From assembly GCF_001625305.1 (NCBI RefSeq), contig NW_017803865.1:3109666-3173665 (forward strand): a stretch of DNA of 64,000 nt, in the 5' to 3' direction. The translations under genes and the position numbers were made by a program. This stretch comes from Branchiostoma belcheri (lineage: Eukaryota; Chordata; Leptocardii; Amphioxiformes; Branchiostomatidae). The notes under the pieces are model-generated. The model was not told the DNA's origin. It did not search any database and saw only the letters and a program-made list of their open reading frames with translations. Positions within the stretch are counted from its first letter, which is position 1. Each line of letters starts with the position of its first letter. Positions 44,053-55,702 of the stretch are shown piece after piece.

Positions 44053-45660
44053 TGTACTGTTTTCAACGTATGTCTTCTGTCACTTAGTAAAAATTGTTTC
44101 TGAGTCTTTATGTTGTATGTAAGCAATATTGGATCCCATGTGATAAATGGCATACTATAACTCTGTCAATATACTGCATAATTACAGACCAGTCATTAAA
44201 AATGCATAGAAAATTCCTCAGTAAAATTGAAGGCCACTCGAATCTAAAACTAGTCTGGAATTATTCTTGGATGTCACACTCACTCCCTGTCCGGTTAATC
44301 ATCTGTTGTTCCCCGTCTTCCAAGGGTTAGCTTACACAGTACAACTGAGTCTTGATGCCAGCTCGCCACTTGCCTCTGTCCTGTAGGTTGATCTTGTTTA
44401 TGTGTTCCCAGTATTTTGCCTCCAATTATCTTCTTCAATAATCCATAACATAATATTATCATCGTTAATCTTAATTATCATTGTTAATCTTAAACTCTCA
44501 GAGGGTGGGGCAGACTTTTGTGTTCATCAACATTATCTCTGATTTTTCAGTCACTGACGTCACTGATGTCTTACCTGTTTAGATAATAGAATAGTCCAGT
44601 GACTAGTGAAACAAAAGGCAAGCTGGGTGATACCACTGTGCAGTGAGGGTGATAAATATTTTTAGGTTGAAAGCAGAAGAATTTGTCCTTACCTGTTTTA
44701 TTTAATGGACTGACCCAAGTGTTGAGTGGAGGCTGATACCACTTTATGTTGACAGGGGGTGAGCAGGTTGATTCTGTCCTGAAGTTGACACAAAATTTTC
44801 TGGGTTAGAAAAACAGGTTTTGAAAAAGAGAAGGGATAAAAGTGATCAGGTAGATATAAAGGCTGGATAAACATGCCATTCTGGTTACCTGTCCTTACCT
44901 GTACAGGTAGGACAACAGGTAAGAATGAATGTCATACCTGGCCATTGTTGTACCTGGCCTGATCTAGAGTTGATAGTAGCATTCTTCTTTTCCTACAATG
45001 TGCTAACATAAACAATAGTCTGGGTTGTGACATTACAATTATAACACTCCTGGCTAAAATTCACTCAATTGCATATCAATCAATAGTTCATGCTTATGTT
45101 ATAAACCTGCTTTTCTAACAATTGACGAAAGGTATTGGATGCTACCTGAAACGTCTAACCGTTTCCAAAATCATATCCAGTTGCTTGAGTAACTGTTTTT
45201 TGGTGTACTAATGTTCCTATTTGTGTATTTAACTTTTAGGAGATCTTTTCTATAAGCATCCAGCGTTTTGCAGTCAATCCTCGATAAATAAATGAGGTCA
45301 GGAGACTCAGAAACACATTTTAGTCCACTTAAAAAACCTCCAGCACCAAAACACTGTGTTCATCGCTGGTTAAATGGAAGCGAGCAGAAAAAATCAATCA
45401 GATCAATAATTACTGCTCCCATCCAGGACTGGGCTGTGAGGAGACATGAAAACCCTTCATTAACCTCAAAAAGATTTACGGCAGGGTTGGGTTATAAAAA
45501 AAAGGAAAACTGGACCAAATTGTTTTGCGAAGTTATCAGATATACTACCTTTACAAATAGATTATTATTATATAGTTATTTAAGTTATTTTGTATCTTTG
45601 TTTCCTTGTTTGTTTTTTGTCAATGTGTGCCCGCAGGGAACATTGAAAAACGCCCTTGCA
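44053..45660. other. No gene seen
   Basis: AT-rich, with scattered ACCTGTACAGG-type motifs at 44885-44925. 45120-45195 is a fragment of the dispersed motif GGATGCTACCTGAAACGTCT, TTTCCAAAATCATATCCAG, also found in the duplicated block at 17-18 kb. Open frames here look like chance. Confidence 0.4.
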
Positions 45661-45669
45661 GTGATATGC

Positions 45670-45755
45670 TAGCCTGGATACCATCCTATTTGTATGCCAG
45701 GGCTCCCACACTCACTTCCCTAACAACTACAAATAGGAGGATGGTACCCAGGCTA
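45670..45755. mobile_element. Foldback element, family G (second copy)
   Basis: TAGCCTGGATACCATCCTAT to AGGATGGTACCCAGGCTA. Flanks GTGATATGC (45661-45669) and GCGATATGT (45756-45764) match at 7 of 9 bases, an aged 9-bp target duplication. Confidence 0.85.
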
Positions 45756-45965
45756 GCGATATGTTGCACTCTTGGTAAATAAATGAAATGAAAATGAAAC
45801 TACTGTTCTTTTGTAGAAAGTTATTTGTATAGAATCATTCAATGTCTTGTCGGCAGGGCACATTGTTAGAAGGCTCTTACACTGTGTGTGTGTGTTCATG
45901 TACAGTTTGTTTAGTTATCTGGTTATTTGCCTCTTGATTTGTATAATAGCTACATGTATTATAGT

Positions 45966-46182
45966 ATTACAGTATAGTATAGTATAGTATAGTATAGTAT
46001 AGTATAGTATAGTATAGTATAGTATAGCTGCGCTCACTTGGTGGCTTTATTCGGTGGTTATAGCAACTGATAAGGCTTTATCACACCATATTCACCTCGG
46101 GGCGGGACATTAACCCTTAAGTATAGTATAGTATAGTATAGTATAGTATAGTATAGTATAGTATAGTATAGTATAGTATAGC
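45966..46182 (+). repeat. (TATAG)n arrays split by a 94-bp insert
   Basis: Pure TATAG pentamer arrays at about 45966-46026 and 46121-46181 flank an unrelated segment beginning CTGCGCTCACTTGGTGGCTT and ending CGGGACATTAACCCTTAAG. The GCGGGACnTTAA phrase also occurs in the SINE at 58250-58530. Confidence 0.9.
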
Positions 46183-47290
46183 AGGAAAACTGTTAAATGT
46201 GAAGTACTACAAATGTACCCCAAGTCATGTCTATCATTCCATGACCCAGGTCATCACCATAGTGACGACCCCTGAGGTTGTACAGTTTGTGACCTTTGCT
46301 GTTGAAGGTCACCTTCAGACTTTTGTTGGCAAAACAACTCAGGTATTTATGTTGCCCCCCTCCCCCAAAGTGAGCACTTGGTACTTATTGGCTTGGAAGA
46401 CATAAATGTCTTATGGTACAATGTAGTCTACAGTTTTACAGAGGAAACAATCAAAAGTTGGATTTATGTACAATAATCAAGTGCAGAACAAAACGCAGTA
46501 GGGAGTTGAAGTTTCCAGTAGTTTGCATGACTTTGGTGACAAGAAAATGTCACAGAACAAAAGTGAGTCTTTGATGAGGTGTGTCGATAAAAAACGTAGA
46601 CATCCAGGTAAATTACTGAGGAAAAGTACTGGATGCTACTTGAAACATCTTTAGAAATCTATCCAGTTGCAGTGTTAGAAATACCCACCTGTAGTCTGCA
46701 TTTTGCTGCAGAAGAAAAAAATCAAGTAACATGCAATTTTGCAGACTGAGAATGTTAAATGTTTGCCAACATGCAATTTTGTATGTGCCTTGGGCCTAGA
46801 TCTCAAGTTTTAAGTGTGTACTCGCAGAAAGTCTCCCTGAATTGCAAAACAAAATTTTGACATTCTGCAATTCTCGAGAAGACAGAAGTATTGTACCGGT
46901 ATTTCTGCCACCGAGGTGCTTGAGTAACTGTTTTCTTGTGAGATGTTTTGAGGGTAATTTTGCAGCCAGGATGTTACAACTTGCCCCAGGGTTCACACTA
47001 CTCTGTAATTTGCTACATTTCACGTTTTATTATGGTCCAATTAAGTGTGTAATTGTCTGCTTGGTCAGTAATTAGTGTAACTGCTAATTAGCACAACTGT
47101 AGCGTTGGGTGGGCGTGGCACAATGTAGCAGTTTAAAATCTGGGGCATGTAGCAAATTAAGTCTGTGTTACAATGTAGCGTCTGTACAATTATAGGACAG
47201 CTACAGGTATTCAGTGTCCGAATCTGTATCTGAATAACCTGCTTGTTGTGTCCAGCTCCCTATGTGTAAAATAACTTAGTATAACCTGCT
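46183..47290. other. No gene seen
   Basis: AT-rich sequence. A short fragment of the GGATGCTACnTGAAAC repeat lies at 46628-46675. Nothing else supportable. Confidence 0.4.
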
Positions 47291-47299
47291 GTTGTTACA

Positions 47300-47725
47300 T
47301 GCTGCAATACTGGTTATCAATGTTAACTAATGCCCGGTTATTGATGATAATCAATGCCTGGTTATTGATGATAATTAATGCCTGGTTAATGATGATACCT
47401 CATGCCTTGTTAATGATGATAACCAATGCCTGGTTAATGATGTTGACTAACCCTTGTCTTGTTGAATGGTGCAGTACTTATTATTGATAACTGACGTCTG
47501 GTTAATGATGATAACTAATGCCTGGTTAATGATGATAACTCATGTTTGGTTAATAATGATAATTAATGTCTTACCCACTGTCTTTTTGCATGTTGCAACA
47601 CAGATTATTACTGATAATTGTGCCTGGTTATTGATGATAATGCCTAGTTATTGATGATAACCAATGCCTGGTTAATGATGTTAACTAATGCCTGGTTAAT
47701 GATGTTAACTAACCCTTGTCTTGTT
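47300..47725 (+). repeat. Minisatellite, ~24-bp unit of AATGCCTGGTTAATGATGAT
   Basis: Roughly fifteen units of TAACTAATGCCTGGTTAATGATGA. Two of the breaks begin with CTTGTTGAATGnTGCAGT-like sequence, so a longer (~200-bp) higher-order period exists. The unit is a multiple of three, so a frame (MLMMITNAWL type) stays open. Confidence 0.85.
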
Positions 47726-47764
47726 GCATGCTGCAGTGCTGGTTGTGGTCCATCTCCACTGTGG

Positions 47765-47905
47765 TGTCTAACGGGTCTCACACCAGTGCAAACCTCGGGT
47801 CTCTCACCAGCGTGCTAACGGGTCTCTCACCAGCGTTGTGCTCCGTGGTCTCTCACTGGCGTTGTGTTCTGTGGTCTCTCATCAGCGTTGTGTGTGCCGT
47901 TCTAA
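47765..47905 (+). repeat. Minisatellite, ~27-bp unit of GGTCTCTCACCAGCG
   Basis: Five to six units of GGGTCTCTCACCAGCGTTGT with CTCCGTG or CTAAC tails. Confidence 0.75.
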
Positions 47906-47991
47906 CCGCAAGTTGCTGCAACTGAAGCATCAATGCCTGTAGCCCAGGAGGAGTCTGGACAAGGTAACACTAACATTCTATTTACATACTG

Positions 47992-48135
47992 TACAACACA
48001 AAAAATTCTCTCACCTAGAGCTTTCGACCAGTCACTCTGGTCTTCCTCAGTAGACTGACCCAGTGAAGCTTGTCACATGGCTTCTTTGAAGTGTGACGTC
48101 AACACTGGGTCAAAGATATCTGGTAGACTATGTAC
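47992..48135. mobile_element. Foldback element, family A (single arm)
   Basis: AACACAAAAAATTCTCTCAC, CTCTGGTCTTCCTCAGTAGA, TGGCTTCTTTGAAGTGTGAC and TATCTGGTAGACTATG. The same 3' truncation point as the copies at 7660 and 34607 suggests a standard single-arm form. Confidence 0.8.
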
Positions 48136-48281
48136 AACCTTGGGTGTCAAACATATGCTGTAAATTTCCTGTTATAGTACTGTTCAGTATCCAACTGTTA
48201 CATTTATACATGCACACCAAACATGCAAACTTCATCCCTTCCCTCCTTCCTTCCATCCCTCCCTCTCCCTACTAAAACCTT

Positions 48282-48295
48282 GTTGCCATGGCAAC
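48282..48295. promoter_or_regulatory. Perfect X-box palindrome GTTGCCATGGCAAC
   Basis: Fourteen-base perfect palindrome equal to the RFX consensus. An identical copy is at 56358-56371. The context is unique sequence with no gene start. Confidence 0.35.
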
Positions 48296-48789
48296 ATGTA
48301 GATTTGCCCCCGTCTCCAGCTTACCAACTGGACTAAAGTTTCCAGGAATGTGCTACAGGCTTCCTGGAATTGAACTTTAAAATTTGTAGCAGACTGAGAC
48401 GATTCCAGGAATTACTTTCCTGCCCAAGTGCTATCTAGGGATCCGATAGTTGTCTTAGATGAATAGCTGGAACTTATGGAAGGGTCTCAGTAAGAAGAAG
48501 ACTTCTTGGTATTGTATCAGTTGTTTCCTAGAATTTTTTACTGACTTGTTGTTCCTCTTTTTTTTAGAATACATTATTTCTATTAGCTGCTAGTTTTCAA
48601 CTTTTATAAAGCCCTTCTGTGTACTGTTACAGAGTTGTTGACCTGTTTGGTTGTTATGTAAATAATCGTTACCTTGTGGAGTAAAAAGTTGTTTACTCTG
48701 AGGCACCCTGTTGTTTACCTGTTTTGTTTGTGTTGAGCCGAGTGTTGTTGACTTGTTTACTCGGTAGAGAAAAACCATCAGGGTTTAAC

Positions 48790-48945
48790 GGATACTAACG
48801 ACCATATTTGGTCAGAAGATAGATTACCGGAAGCTAACGACCATATTTGGTTACTAGATAGATTACCGGAAACTAATGACCATATTTGGTCATAAGATAA
48901 ATTACCGGAAGCTAACGACCATATTTGGTTAGTAGACAGACAGTA
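48790..48945 (+). repeat. Minisatellite, ~40-bp unit
   Basis: Four units of CTAACGACCATATTTGGTNA followed by AGATAGATTACCGGAAG (starts about 48796, 48836, 48875, 48914). Confidence 0.9.
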
Positions 48946-50250
48946 GAGAAGCTGAAGGGTTGGAGAAGAACAAGGAAAGACTTCAGGTACTTTCGTAGAT
49001 CTCTGTAATTGTCTTAAAGATGTCAGTTCTTTGGTGCATCATGTCTTGATATTCTCCCAAGTTGTGATCTTATAATCTTTATCTTATTTATGGGGTTTTC
49101 AATGGACAAAAACTTGAAGTTGAAGGTAGACTTTGTAGTGATGCTTTTTTTGTTTTGAATTATTTTAACACTGTCACTACTACTACATGTAATATTATTA
49201 GTCTGCTCAATAATTTAATGGTTTTCCAAGTTGTGATAGGTATGTTACAATCTTTATTTTATTTAACAAAAACTTGAAGGTAGACTTTGAAGTTTGTGGT
49301 GATGTCTTTTTTTATTTTGAATCTTCGTACTGTAATTTTAACCCTTTTACTACTAATTTTAGTCTGCTCGAAGATTTAATGGTTACGTTAGATGAGCCCT
49401 CAGTAGTAAGAAGGTTAACTGGTAGGGTTGGTCCAAGAAAAAATTAGGACAAGGCAGCAGTTTGACAACAACACAACCTACATACATTTTGATTTTGTTT
49501 TTGTCTCAAGTCTGAGCCTGCCCATAGTTTAAATGTTTCCAGTAATTTTCCTGTCCAGACATTTTCTGTCCTGCTAGGGTAGATGTTGTGCCTGTGTTAC
49601 ATGTTGTTTGTACACATGAAGTGCCTTTTAAGAGATATGATATCAGAAGTCACAGTGAGAAAGTGCAGAAGTTGTCTCTCAGTCCTTATACATGCTAGGG
49701 TGCAGTACCAGTCATGGCAGATAGGAGGCAGCCCTGAGTGAAGTTACACTGACACCAGTGCTGTGTGATTCAAGTTGCATGTTGGCAAACATTTTGTGTG
49801 TCTGGGTGAAACTATGGGCACATAATTACAGAGGCTGACACATGACAATTCCCAGTGGCAACGTTTTCTTCACTTTGCAGCACAAATTTTTGATCTGTGG
49901 AAAGCTTTATGTGGTCTAGAATGAAAAAGGGAATGTGAGATTGTGACATGATTTTGTTTGTTTGTTTGTCTGGAACTGATTCCCAATGTTCAGTTTTTTT
50001 TTTACTTGAACCTTAGCACATTTTTACAAGTCTGGAACCAGTACAGCAAACTGGTACACAGCACTAGCTGACACAGGTCCTGTTATTTTCACCTGTCTGA
50101 CTGCTTAGATAATCCTCTATGTCAATTTATCAGGTAACATTTGGGTATTGTGCAGTATAGAAACTACCCACTCAGCTTTAGGGTCGGTATTTAGGGATTA
50201 TGTTTTTTTAGACTTTGGGGATCTCTATTATAATCTCTAGTGATCCAACT
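48946..50250. other. No gene seen; one diverged direct repeat
   Basis: ATAATCTTTATCTTATTTAT with AAAACTTGAAGNTGAAGGTAG (49070-49140) recurs at about 49250-49310, a direct repeat some 175 bp apart. 49770-50070 matches parts of 41490-41790. Confidence 0.45.
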
Positions 50251-50254
50251 TATA

Positions 50255-50455
50255 CCGAGTAAAACTTGCAAGGACACTTCGATTGTATATGTAATGTTTC
50301 ATCACTCAGGTGTCAGATCATGGAGCTAGAAATGGTCGATCAGCTCAAAGAAAATGTCGCTTGCAGGGTTCCACCAATAAAAAAGTCTAGGGTCGGCAGG
50401 TTTTTCTAGGGTCGGTTGGGAAACAGGAAACACAACATTTTTTTCCAACAAGGCT
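50255..50455. mobile_element. Family F fragment (reverse orientation)
   Basis: TTTCATCACTCAGGTGTCAG, GAGCTAGAAATGGTCGATCA, TAGGGTCGGCAGGTTTTTCT and GAAACAGGAAACACAACATT. Confidence 0.75.
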
Positions 50456-50669
50456 ATTTCTTGTTCTTTTCGCCAGTGCTTTATCCCGACATAGTTCCTG
50501 TTATTTTCACCTGTCAGACTGTTCAGATAATCCTCCATGTCCATTTATCAGGTAGCATTTGGGTATTGTGCTGCAGAAAATATCCACTCAGCTGTAGCCT
50601 CTGGAGGTTTTAAACTTTAATGACCCTATTGTTGGAGACAACAGCCTTTTCAGGGGCTGCAGATGAAAG

Positions 50670-50740
50670 CGATATTTAGCGACCCGGCAGCTGGATCAGA
50701 GGGTTGTGGGTTCGAAGCCCGGCTGTTGTTGCTTACTTGG
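50670..50740 (+). mobile_element. tRNA-related SINE fragment
   Basis: GGGTTGTGGGTTCGAAGCCC contains the Pol III B-box (GGTTCGAANCC) with a stem partner (CCGGC), preceded by CGACCCGGCAGCTGGATCAG in the A-box position. No full cloverleaf can be folded, so it is not a tRNA gene. Confidence 0.5.
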
Positions 50741-50807
50741 GCCGAGGAAAAAAATGTTGTGTTTCCTGTTTCAGTCTTGAAAAAAAACTAGAGTTCCACG
50801 ATCTCAT

Positions 50808-51689
50808 ACCTTCGCCAAATGATGTTAGCCTTTATGACTAAGACATTATAGATAAATCCCCCTGATTGTGCGAATAGGATCCTATATTGCATCAATTATA
50901 TCTGTTGATCATATTCTACACCAGAAGACAGTCTTATCTTATCAATGCATGCCATTATAGCATGTCCTCATAAATTATGCAAATGAGGTCCTTATTTGAA
51001 TAAATTATGTTTAATAATGTTCACGTTCACATAACTTTCAAATATCCCAAGTATGAAATTCCAGACATTACCACTATGTAATTATAACATTTTCTCGTTA
51101 ATTATGCAAATTAAGTCTTCATTTGCATAATCGATATCTGCCTGTATTTCTGCCGTTCTGCATTACATATATCACAAGCTTGAATAGTCCTATCATGGAA
51201 TGCAGCTGATAAATAGAATTTCCTCATTAATTATGCAAATTACATTAATATTTGCATAATTGTAATAACATTAGTCAAGCATCACTTCAGCTACCTACAT
51301 GCCAAAAATCACGACGATCCATCAATCGGTTCTTGACTTATCCGCCTTTAAACATTTTTCAACTAATGCCCCTGCAATTCCAGAGCAAGCCGCTAGGGGA
51401 TCCAAACTCACGTCACTTGTTCCCCAGCACAAGAGCTACCTACCATCCAAATTTCGTCACCCTAGTATGTCTAGATCACGAGATATCAAAACCGGAAGTT
51501 CAGCTGCAGTACCATAACAAGCCGTTAGGGGGCCCAAAATCTAATCAGTTCCACGTCTCATGAAGACCTACCCACCTACCAAGTATCAAGACAATCCATC
51601 TTAGCCTTCTTGAGTTATCGTGCTCACACACACACACACACAGACACACGAACGCCAACGAAAACATAACCTTCTTGGCGAAGGTAATT
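50808..51689. mobile_element. Dispersed element E, ~880 bp, short terminal inverts
   Basis: Begins TACCTTCGCCAA and ends TTGGCGAAGGTA. The left half has three diverged units with AATTATGCAAAT and its complement. The right half has CGAGATATCAAAACCGGAAG, GAAGACCTACCCACC, CTTGAGTTATCGTGC and an ACACACACAGACAC run before the end. It lies inside family F sequence (50742-50800). No transposase or reverse transcriptase is visible. A fragment lies at 19115-19205. Confidence 0.65.
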
Positions 51690-51864
51690 AGGGTCAGTAG
51701 GCAGGGATTATCTTTTTTTCTTTCTTTTTTTTATTAGACTTAAGCAATCTTTAGTGTGTGAGTAAGTTAAAATGCAAGTTATACAATACAGTTTAACAAA
51801 GTAAAACATGCATAAGGAGTGGACAGATATTTGCAAATCCAATGTCAATGTAGGAAAACCGATT

Positions 51865-52035
51865 GTACAATGTTTCATCACTCAGGTGTCAAATCATGGA
51901 GCCAGAAAAGGTCGATCAGTTTGAAAAATTTATGTCCCTTGCAGGTGTCCACACAAAAAAAAGGCTAGGGTCAGCATTTTTTTTCTAGGGTCGGTCAGGA
52001 AACAGGAAACACAACATTTTTTTTCCTTGGCCCGT
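51865..52035. mobile_element. Family F fragment (reverse orientation)
   Basis: GTTTCATCACTCAGGTGTCA, AGCCAGAAAAGGTCGATCAG, CTAGGGTCAGCATTTTTTTT and CAGGAAACACAACATTTTTT. Confidence 0.75.
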
Positions 52036-52164
52036 CTTCTGCATCAGTGAAAAGGCTGACAACACAAAATTGGCACACTGACTGAGCCGTTTTTACTCCA
52101 CTGTTTATTGCACATATTGGAAAAGCCATTTCACCGGACATCAAGCCGGTATATCATATAACAC

Positions 52165-52530
52165 TGTGTAGGGGATATGGAGGGGGTTTATTAGCCATGA
52201 TCCTAAAAAAACGGGTCATTTCATCTTTCAGAGCTACAAAAAACCCTGAAAACCCTGTTTAGACCCTCATCCTTCAGTATTGTAACTGCAATGTATAGAG
52301 GATATGGAGGGGGTTTATTGTCTAATGGTATTCATAGTCATGATCCTAAAAAATGGGTCATTTCACAGATACAAAATAAAACCCCAGAAAACCCTATTTA
52401 GACCCTCATTCATCCTTCAGTATTGTAACTGCAATGTATAGAGGATATGGAGGGGGTTTACTGTCTAATGATTTCATGGTCATGATCCTAAAAAATGGAT
52501 TTTCGGTATCTATCAGACACCTTAAAAAGC
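52165..52530 (+). repeat. Tandem array, ~127-143-bp unit, three copies
   Basis: GGATATGGAGGGGGTTTA occurs at about 52173, 52300 and 52443, followed by CATGATCCTAAAAAA, GGGTCATTTCA and TTTAGACCCTCAT. Confidence 0.85.
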
Positions 52531-52559
52531 TTCCTCAGACTGAGCTTTGATTATATTCA

Positions 52560-53310
52560 GCGATGTAATAGTTGTGACTGATGTTTTCTTGACAGCAGAG
52601 TCTGTCCACTATTTATATTGATGACTATTGTTATAGCAATAAGTGTCTAATAGTACAATAGCACCATTATTCCTGACCATATTAGCTTGAGAATCTATTG
52701 TACAGCAGCATTGCTAATGCTTTTAAAGTCCTAATGTAAAAAAAAAAACCCTGTTTAGACCCTCATCTTTCAGTAGTTTTGGAGTTTAGACTGATGTTTT
52801 CCTGACAGCACATTCTGTGAACCATTTATAATATTATGACTATTGTTACTGCAGTGAATGTCTCACCACCATTATTCCTGACAATAATAGGCTGATGTTA
52901 TAAGCCTGGAGGGAGAATCTATTGCACGGCAGCAAGCTTTGATTGATAATGTATTTATAGTCCTAATCTTTAAAAAAAACTGTTTCAGAATTTTATCCTT
53001 TAGCAAAGTAAGAGCTATGCCTAGTGTGTGCATCTTTATTCCTTACGTGTGTTATTACCTACAATTAGTCTGGAGGGAGAATCTACAGAAAGCTTTGATC
53101 TCTGAGACAAGCTGGCAGCAGAACTGTAGCATTGTAAGAGCTATGCCTAGTGTTATCCTCAGCACAATGTCTGTGCACCATTATTTATTTCTCAAATGTG
53201 TTAATGTCATAAGTGAGTGGTGAGTTTTTACCTCTAATTAGCCTGCAGGTTTTTATCTACAATAAGCCTGTAGGGAGACTCTACAGCAGGCTTTGATCTC
53301 TGAGATAAGC
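52560..53310 (+). repeat. Diverged tandem repeats, ~180-230-bp unit
   Basis: CTGATGTTTTCNTGACAGCA, a CCATTTATAATATTATGACT-like part and GGAGGGAGAATCTA with AAGCTTTGAT recur about four times. Old and eroded. Confidence 0.55.
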
Positions 53311-53479
53311 TGGCAGCAGAATTGGGACGATTATTTTCTGGCCAGATTCTCCATTTCTGGGTCATTGCATGATTGCCTGTAGTTTCTGTAGTGAAACTGG
53401 TGATGTGAAACCATGTATTGCTCTGTATTGGCCTTGTATATGGATTGCTGTGTGACTTGTGTATATATCAGATATCAGT

Positions 53480-55270
53480 CCTTTCAAGGTTACTCTCCTG
53501 TGTGGATGTTGATGTGATACAGGTTATAGATCTGGCCCTGCCTGGTTATGCATCGCTGCAGCTGGAGATATCAGTCAGGGTTACTCTCCTGTGTGGATGT
53601 CGGTGGTTTGTCTCCTCTGTGAGGTTTATTGGTCGGTGAAACTGGTGATGTGAACCGGTGTTTTGATCTGTAACTGCCCTGTATGCGGATTGTTGCATGT
53701 AGAGATATCAGCTGCCGTCAGGGTTAGTCTCCAGTGTGGATGTTGGTGGTCTCTCCTGTGTGAGGTTTAGCTGAGGGTTTATATAATCCAACCTGTCAGC
53801 CAGCACACCTGTCACTGTCAGCTCACCTGTCATCACCTCACCTGCTGTAAAAGTGAAAGTGGAACACCTGTGAGTTCTGCACGTGCTCAGTAGGGCGTGT
53901 TTGTGGATATCCAAGATGGCCGCCGTTCCAGCTGGTGTGTCGTTCCGTTGACCTCTGCTGCCAACGTGTCTGCTTAACGGCCCGCTGAAGGTGAAACTGG
54001 TGAAAGTGGTTTGAGCGGGGCTGCATACAGGAGTGAAAGTGATACACAGTTGTGACTTTCCGGATATCCGAATGCTACATTACTGAGGTGCTGCCTGCTG
54101 TGTTACAGTGTTATTGACATTTAGAGGGTTTCTCTCCAGTGTGGATTTCTAGGGTAACTCTCCACAGTGGATTACAGGCAAGCTGAACCTGTAGGGTTTC
54201 TCTCCAGTGTGAAGCACCATCAGCATTTGTATTGCGGTAGTGTACATTTATACTGCAGTGTGCTACTGTGTTATGCACAAGAGGGTTACTTCCCACTGTG
54301 GATGGCAAGCTGAATTTGCAGAGTTACTCTCCAATGTGAGACACCATCAGAATCTGTACTGCTGAAGTCTACATTATTGAAGTGTCTGCTGTGTTATGGA
54401 CAACAGGGTTTCTCTCCAGTGTGAAGCACCATCAGAATTTTGTACTGCTGCTAGAAGAAGAGTTCTCGAGGGGAAAGTGTGCAAGTAAAAGTGGTCCACG
54501 TGCATCAGGAGTGCCATTACATTATTAGGAGTCTCCTACAGTACTTATGACAAGAAGATTTCTCATCAGTGTGGATTGAAGGCTGTACCTGTATTGAGAG
54601 TGATCAGGAGATCATGGGAGTGAAGCACGTGTAACAAACGAACACCTTTCATCAGCCTGGTGCTGTGTCAGTCCTCAGGGTTTCTCTCCAGCGTGAGTTT
54701 TAGGCTTTTCCTAGGTTTTCTCCAGTGTGGAATTAATCACCATGTCCGTAACGTGTAAAGATCGACCTGATTCTATATAACGGACAATAAAATTCCATCT
54801 GCACTGTTTCCGAGAGAGAGGTTCGGTCTCCTGTGTGGATTCCGTGCAGTCAGTGACACTTTCTGACTTTTCAGTAAAATTCCATCCGTGCCGTCCTTGA
54901 CTAAGGGTCAGTCTTCTATGTGGATCATAGAAACATGTGGCATCGCTAACCCTGCTGGAGTGGCATTAAACATTCCCCGTGTGCACCGACACTTTGTCCC
55001 AAGTGCCAGCTCAAGATTCCGGGTTAAAAGAAGGGTTTCTCACCTGTGTGGAGAAACACGTGAGGCATCCCTAACCCTGCTTAAGTACCAGCAAACATTC
55101 TCTTACTGTCTTAGGGTTTCTCACCACTGTGGAGTGCCATTAAACATCCTCTGTGACACTTTCTCCCACGTGCATCTCCAGTTACGGCTTAAGGGTCCTT
55201 GGAAGAGTAAAATTCCATCTTCCACTGTCCTTGAGAAAGGGTCGATCTCCTGTGTGGATCACCATTTAAC
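53480..55270 (-). pseudogene. Decayed C2H2 zinc-finger array (minus strand)
   Basis: Read on the minus strand, the inter-finger linker IHTGEKP or close variants appears again and again: at 54126-54146, 54194-54213 and 54416-54435 intact, and in altered form at about 53488, 53579, 53723, 54283, 54324, 54550, 54678, 54709, 54825, 55033, 55114 and 55240. Neighbouring copies are often 81-91 bp apart, the size of one C2H2 finger plus linker. Between linkers only scattered CxxC or HxxxH traces remain and stops and frameshifts are frequent, so no intact finger can be read. It could be a dead polydactyl zinc-finger gene or a satellite derived from one. Confidence 0.65.
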
Positions 55271-55364
55271 ATTCTTTGTGTGCAGAGATACTTTGTCCCA
55301 AGTGCAGCTCAAGATTCCTGGTTAAGGGTCCTTCTGAGACGGATATAAGGCCAAGAAGTGCATT

Positions 55365-55665
55365 TTAGACGAGGACGAAACTTCAAGAATCCTTGTGAGA
55401 GAGATAAACAACATAAGAAGTGCCACTTAGAGACTCCGAAGACGGATTTAAGCCAAGGACACTGGAATAAGAATCCTTGTGAGTCTATAAGACACAAGAT
55501 TGCTGTTTAAGGATTCTTGTGACCCAATAAGACACAGCAGAGCTGCTTAAGGAATCTTGCAACTCCGTAAGACACAAGATTTATGGTTAAGGATCCTTGT
55601 GGCTCTACAAGACACAGGATTTACATTTAAGGATCCCTGTGACCCAATAAAACACAGAAGGAAAA
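55365..55665 (+). repeat. Minisatellite, ~42-bp unit, before the scaffold gene start
   Basis: Six to seven units of AAGGATCCTTGTGACTCTAT followed by AAGACACAAGATTTACNNTT. It ends about 38 bp before the ATG at 55703, so part may be transcribed as 5'UTR. Confidence 0.85.
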
Positions 55666-55702
55666 GTCAAAGACATTAGTAAGACGCAGCACTGTCTTGA
55701 GG

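Noticed and set aside
47299..47654. Repeat peptides such as MLMMITNAWL
   Set aside because: The frame is open only because the minisatellite unit is a multiple of three.
50670..50740. A tRNA gene
   Set aside because: It has a B-box, but a complete cloverleaf with anticodon and acceptor stems cannot be formed. SINE fragment preferred.
53418..55325. Plus-strand open frames in the zinc-finger relic
   Set aside because: They are short, lack splice context and are antisense to the linker motifs.
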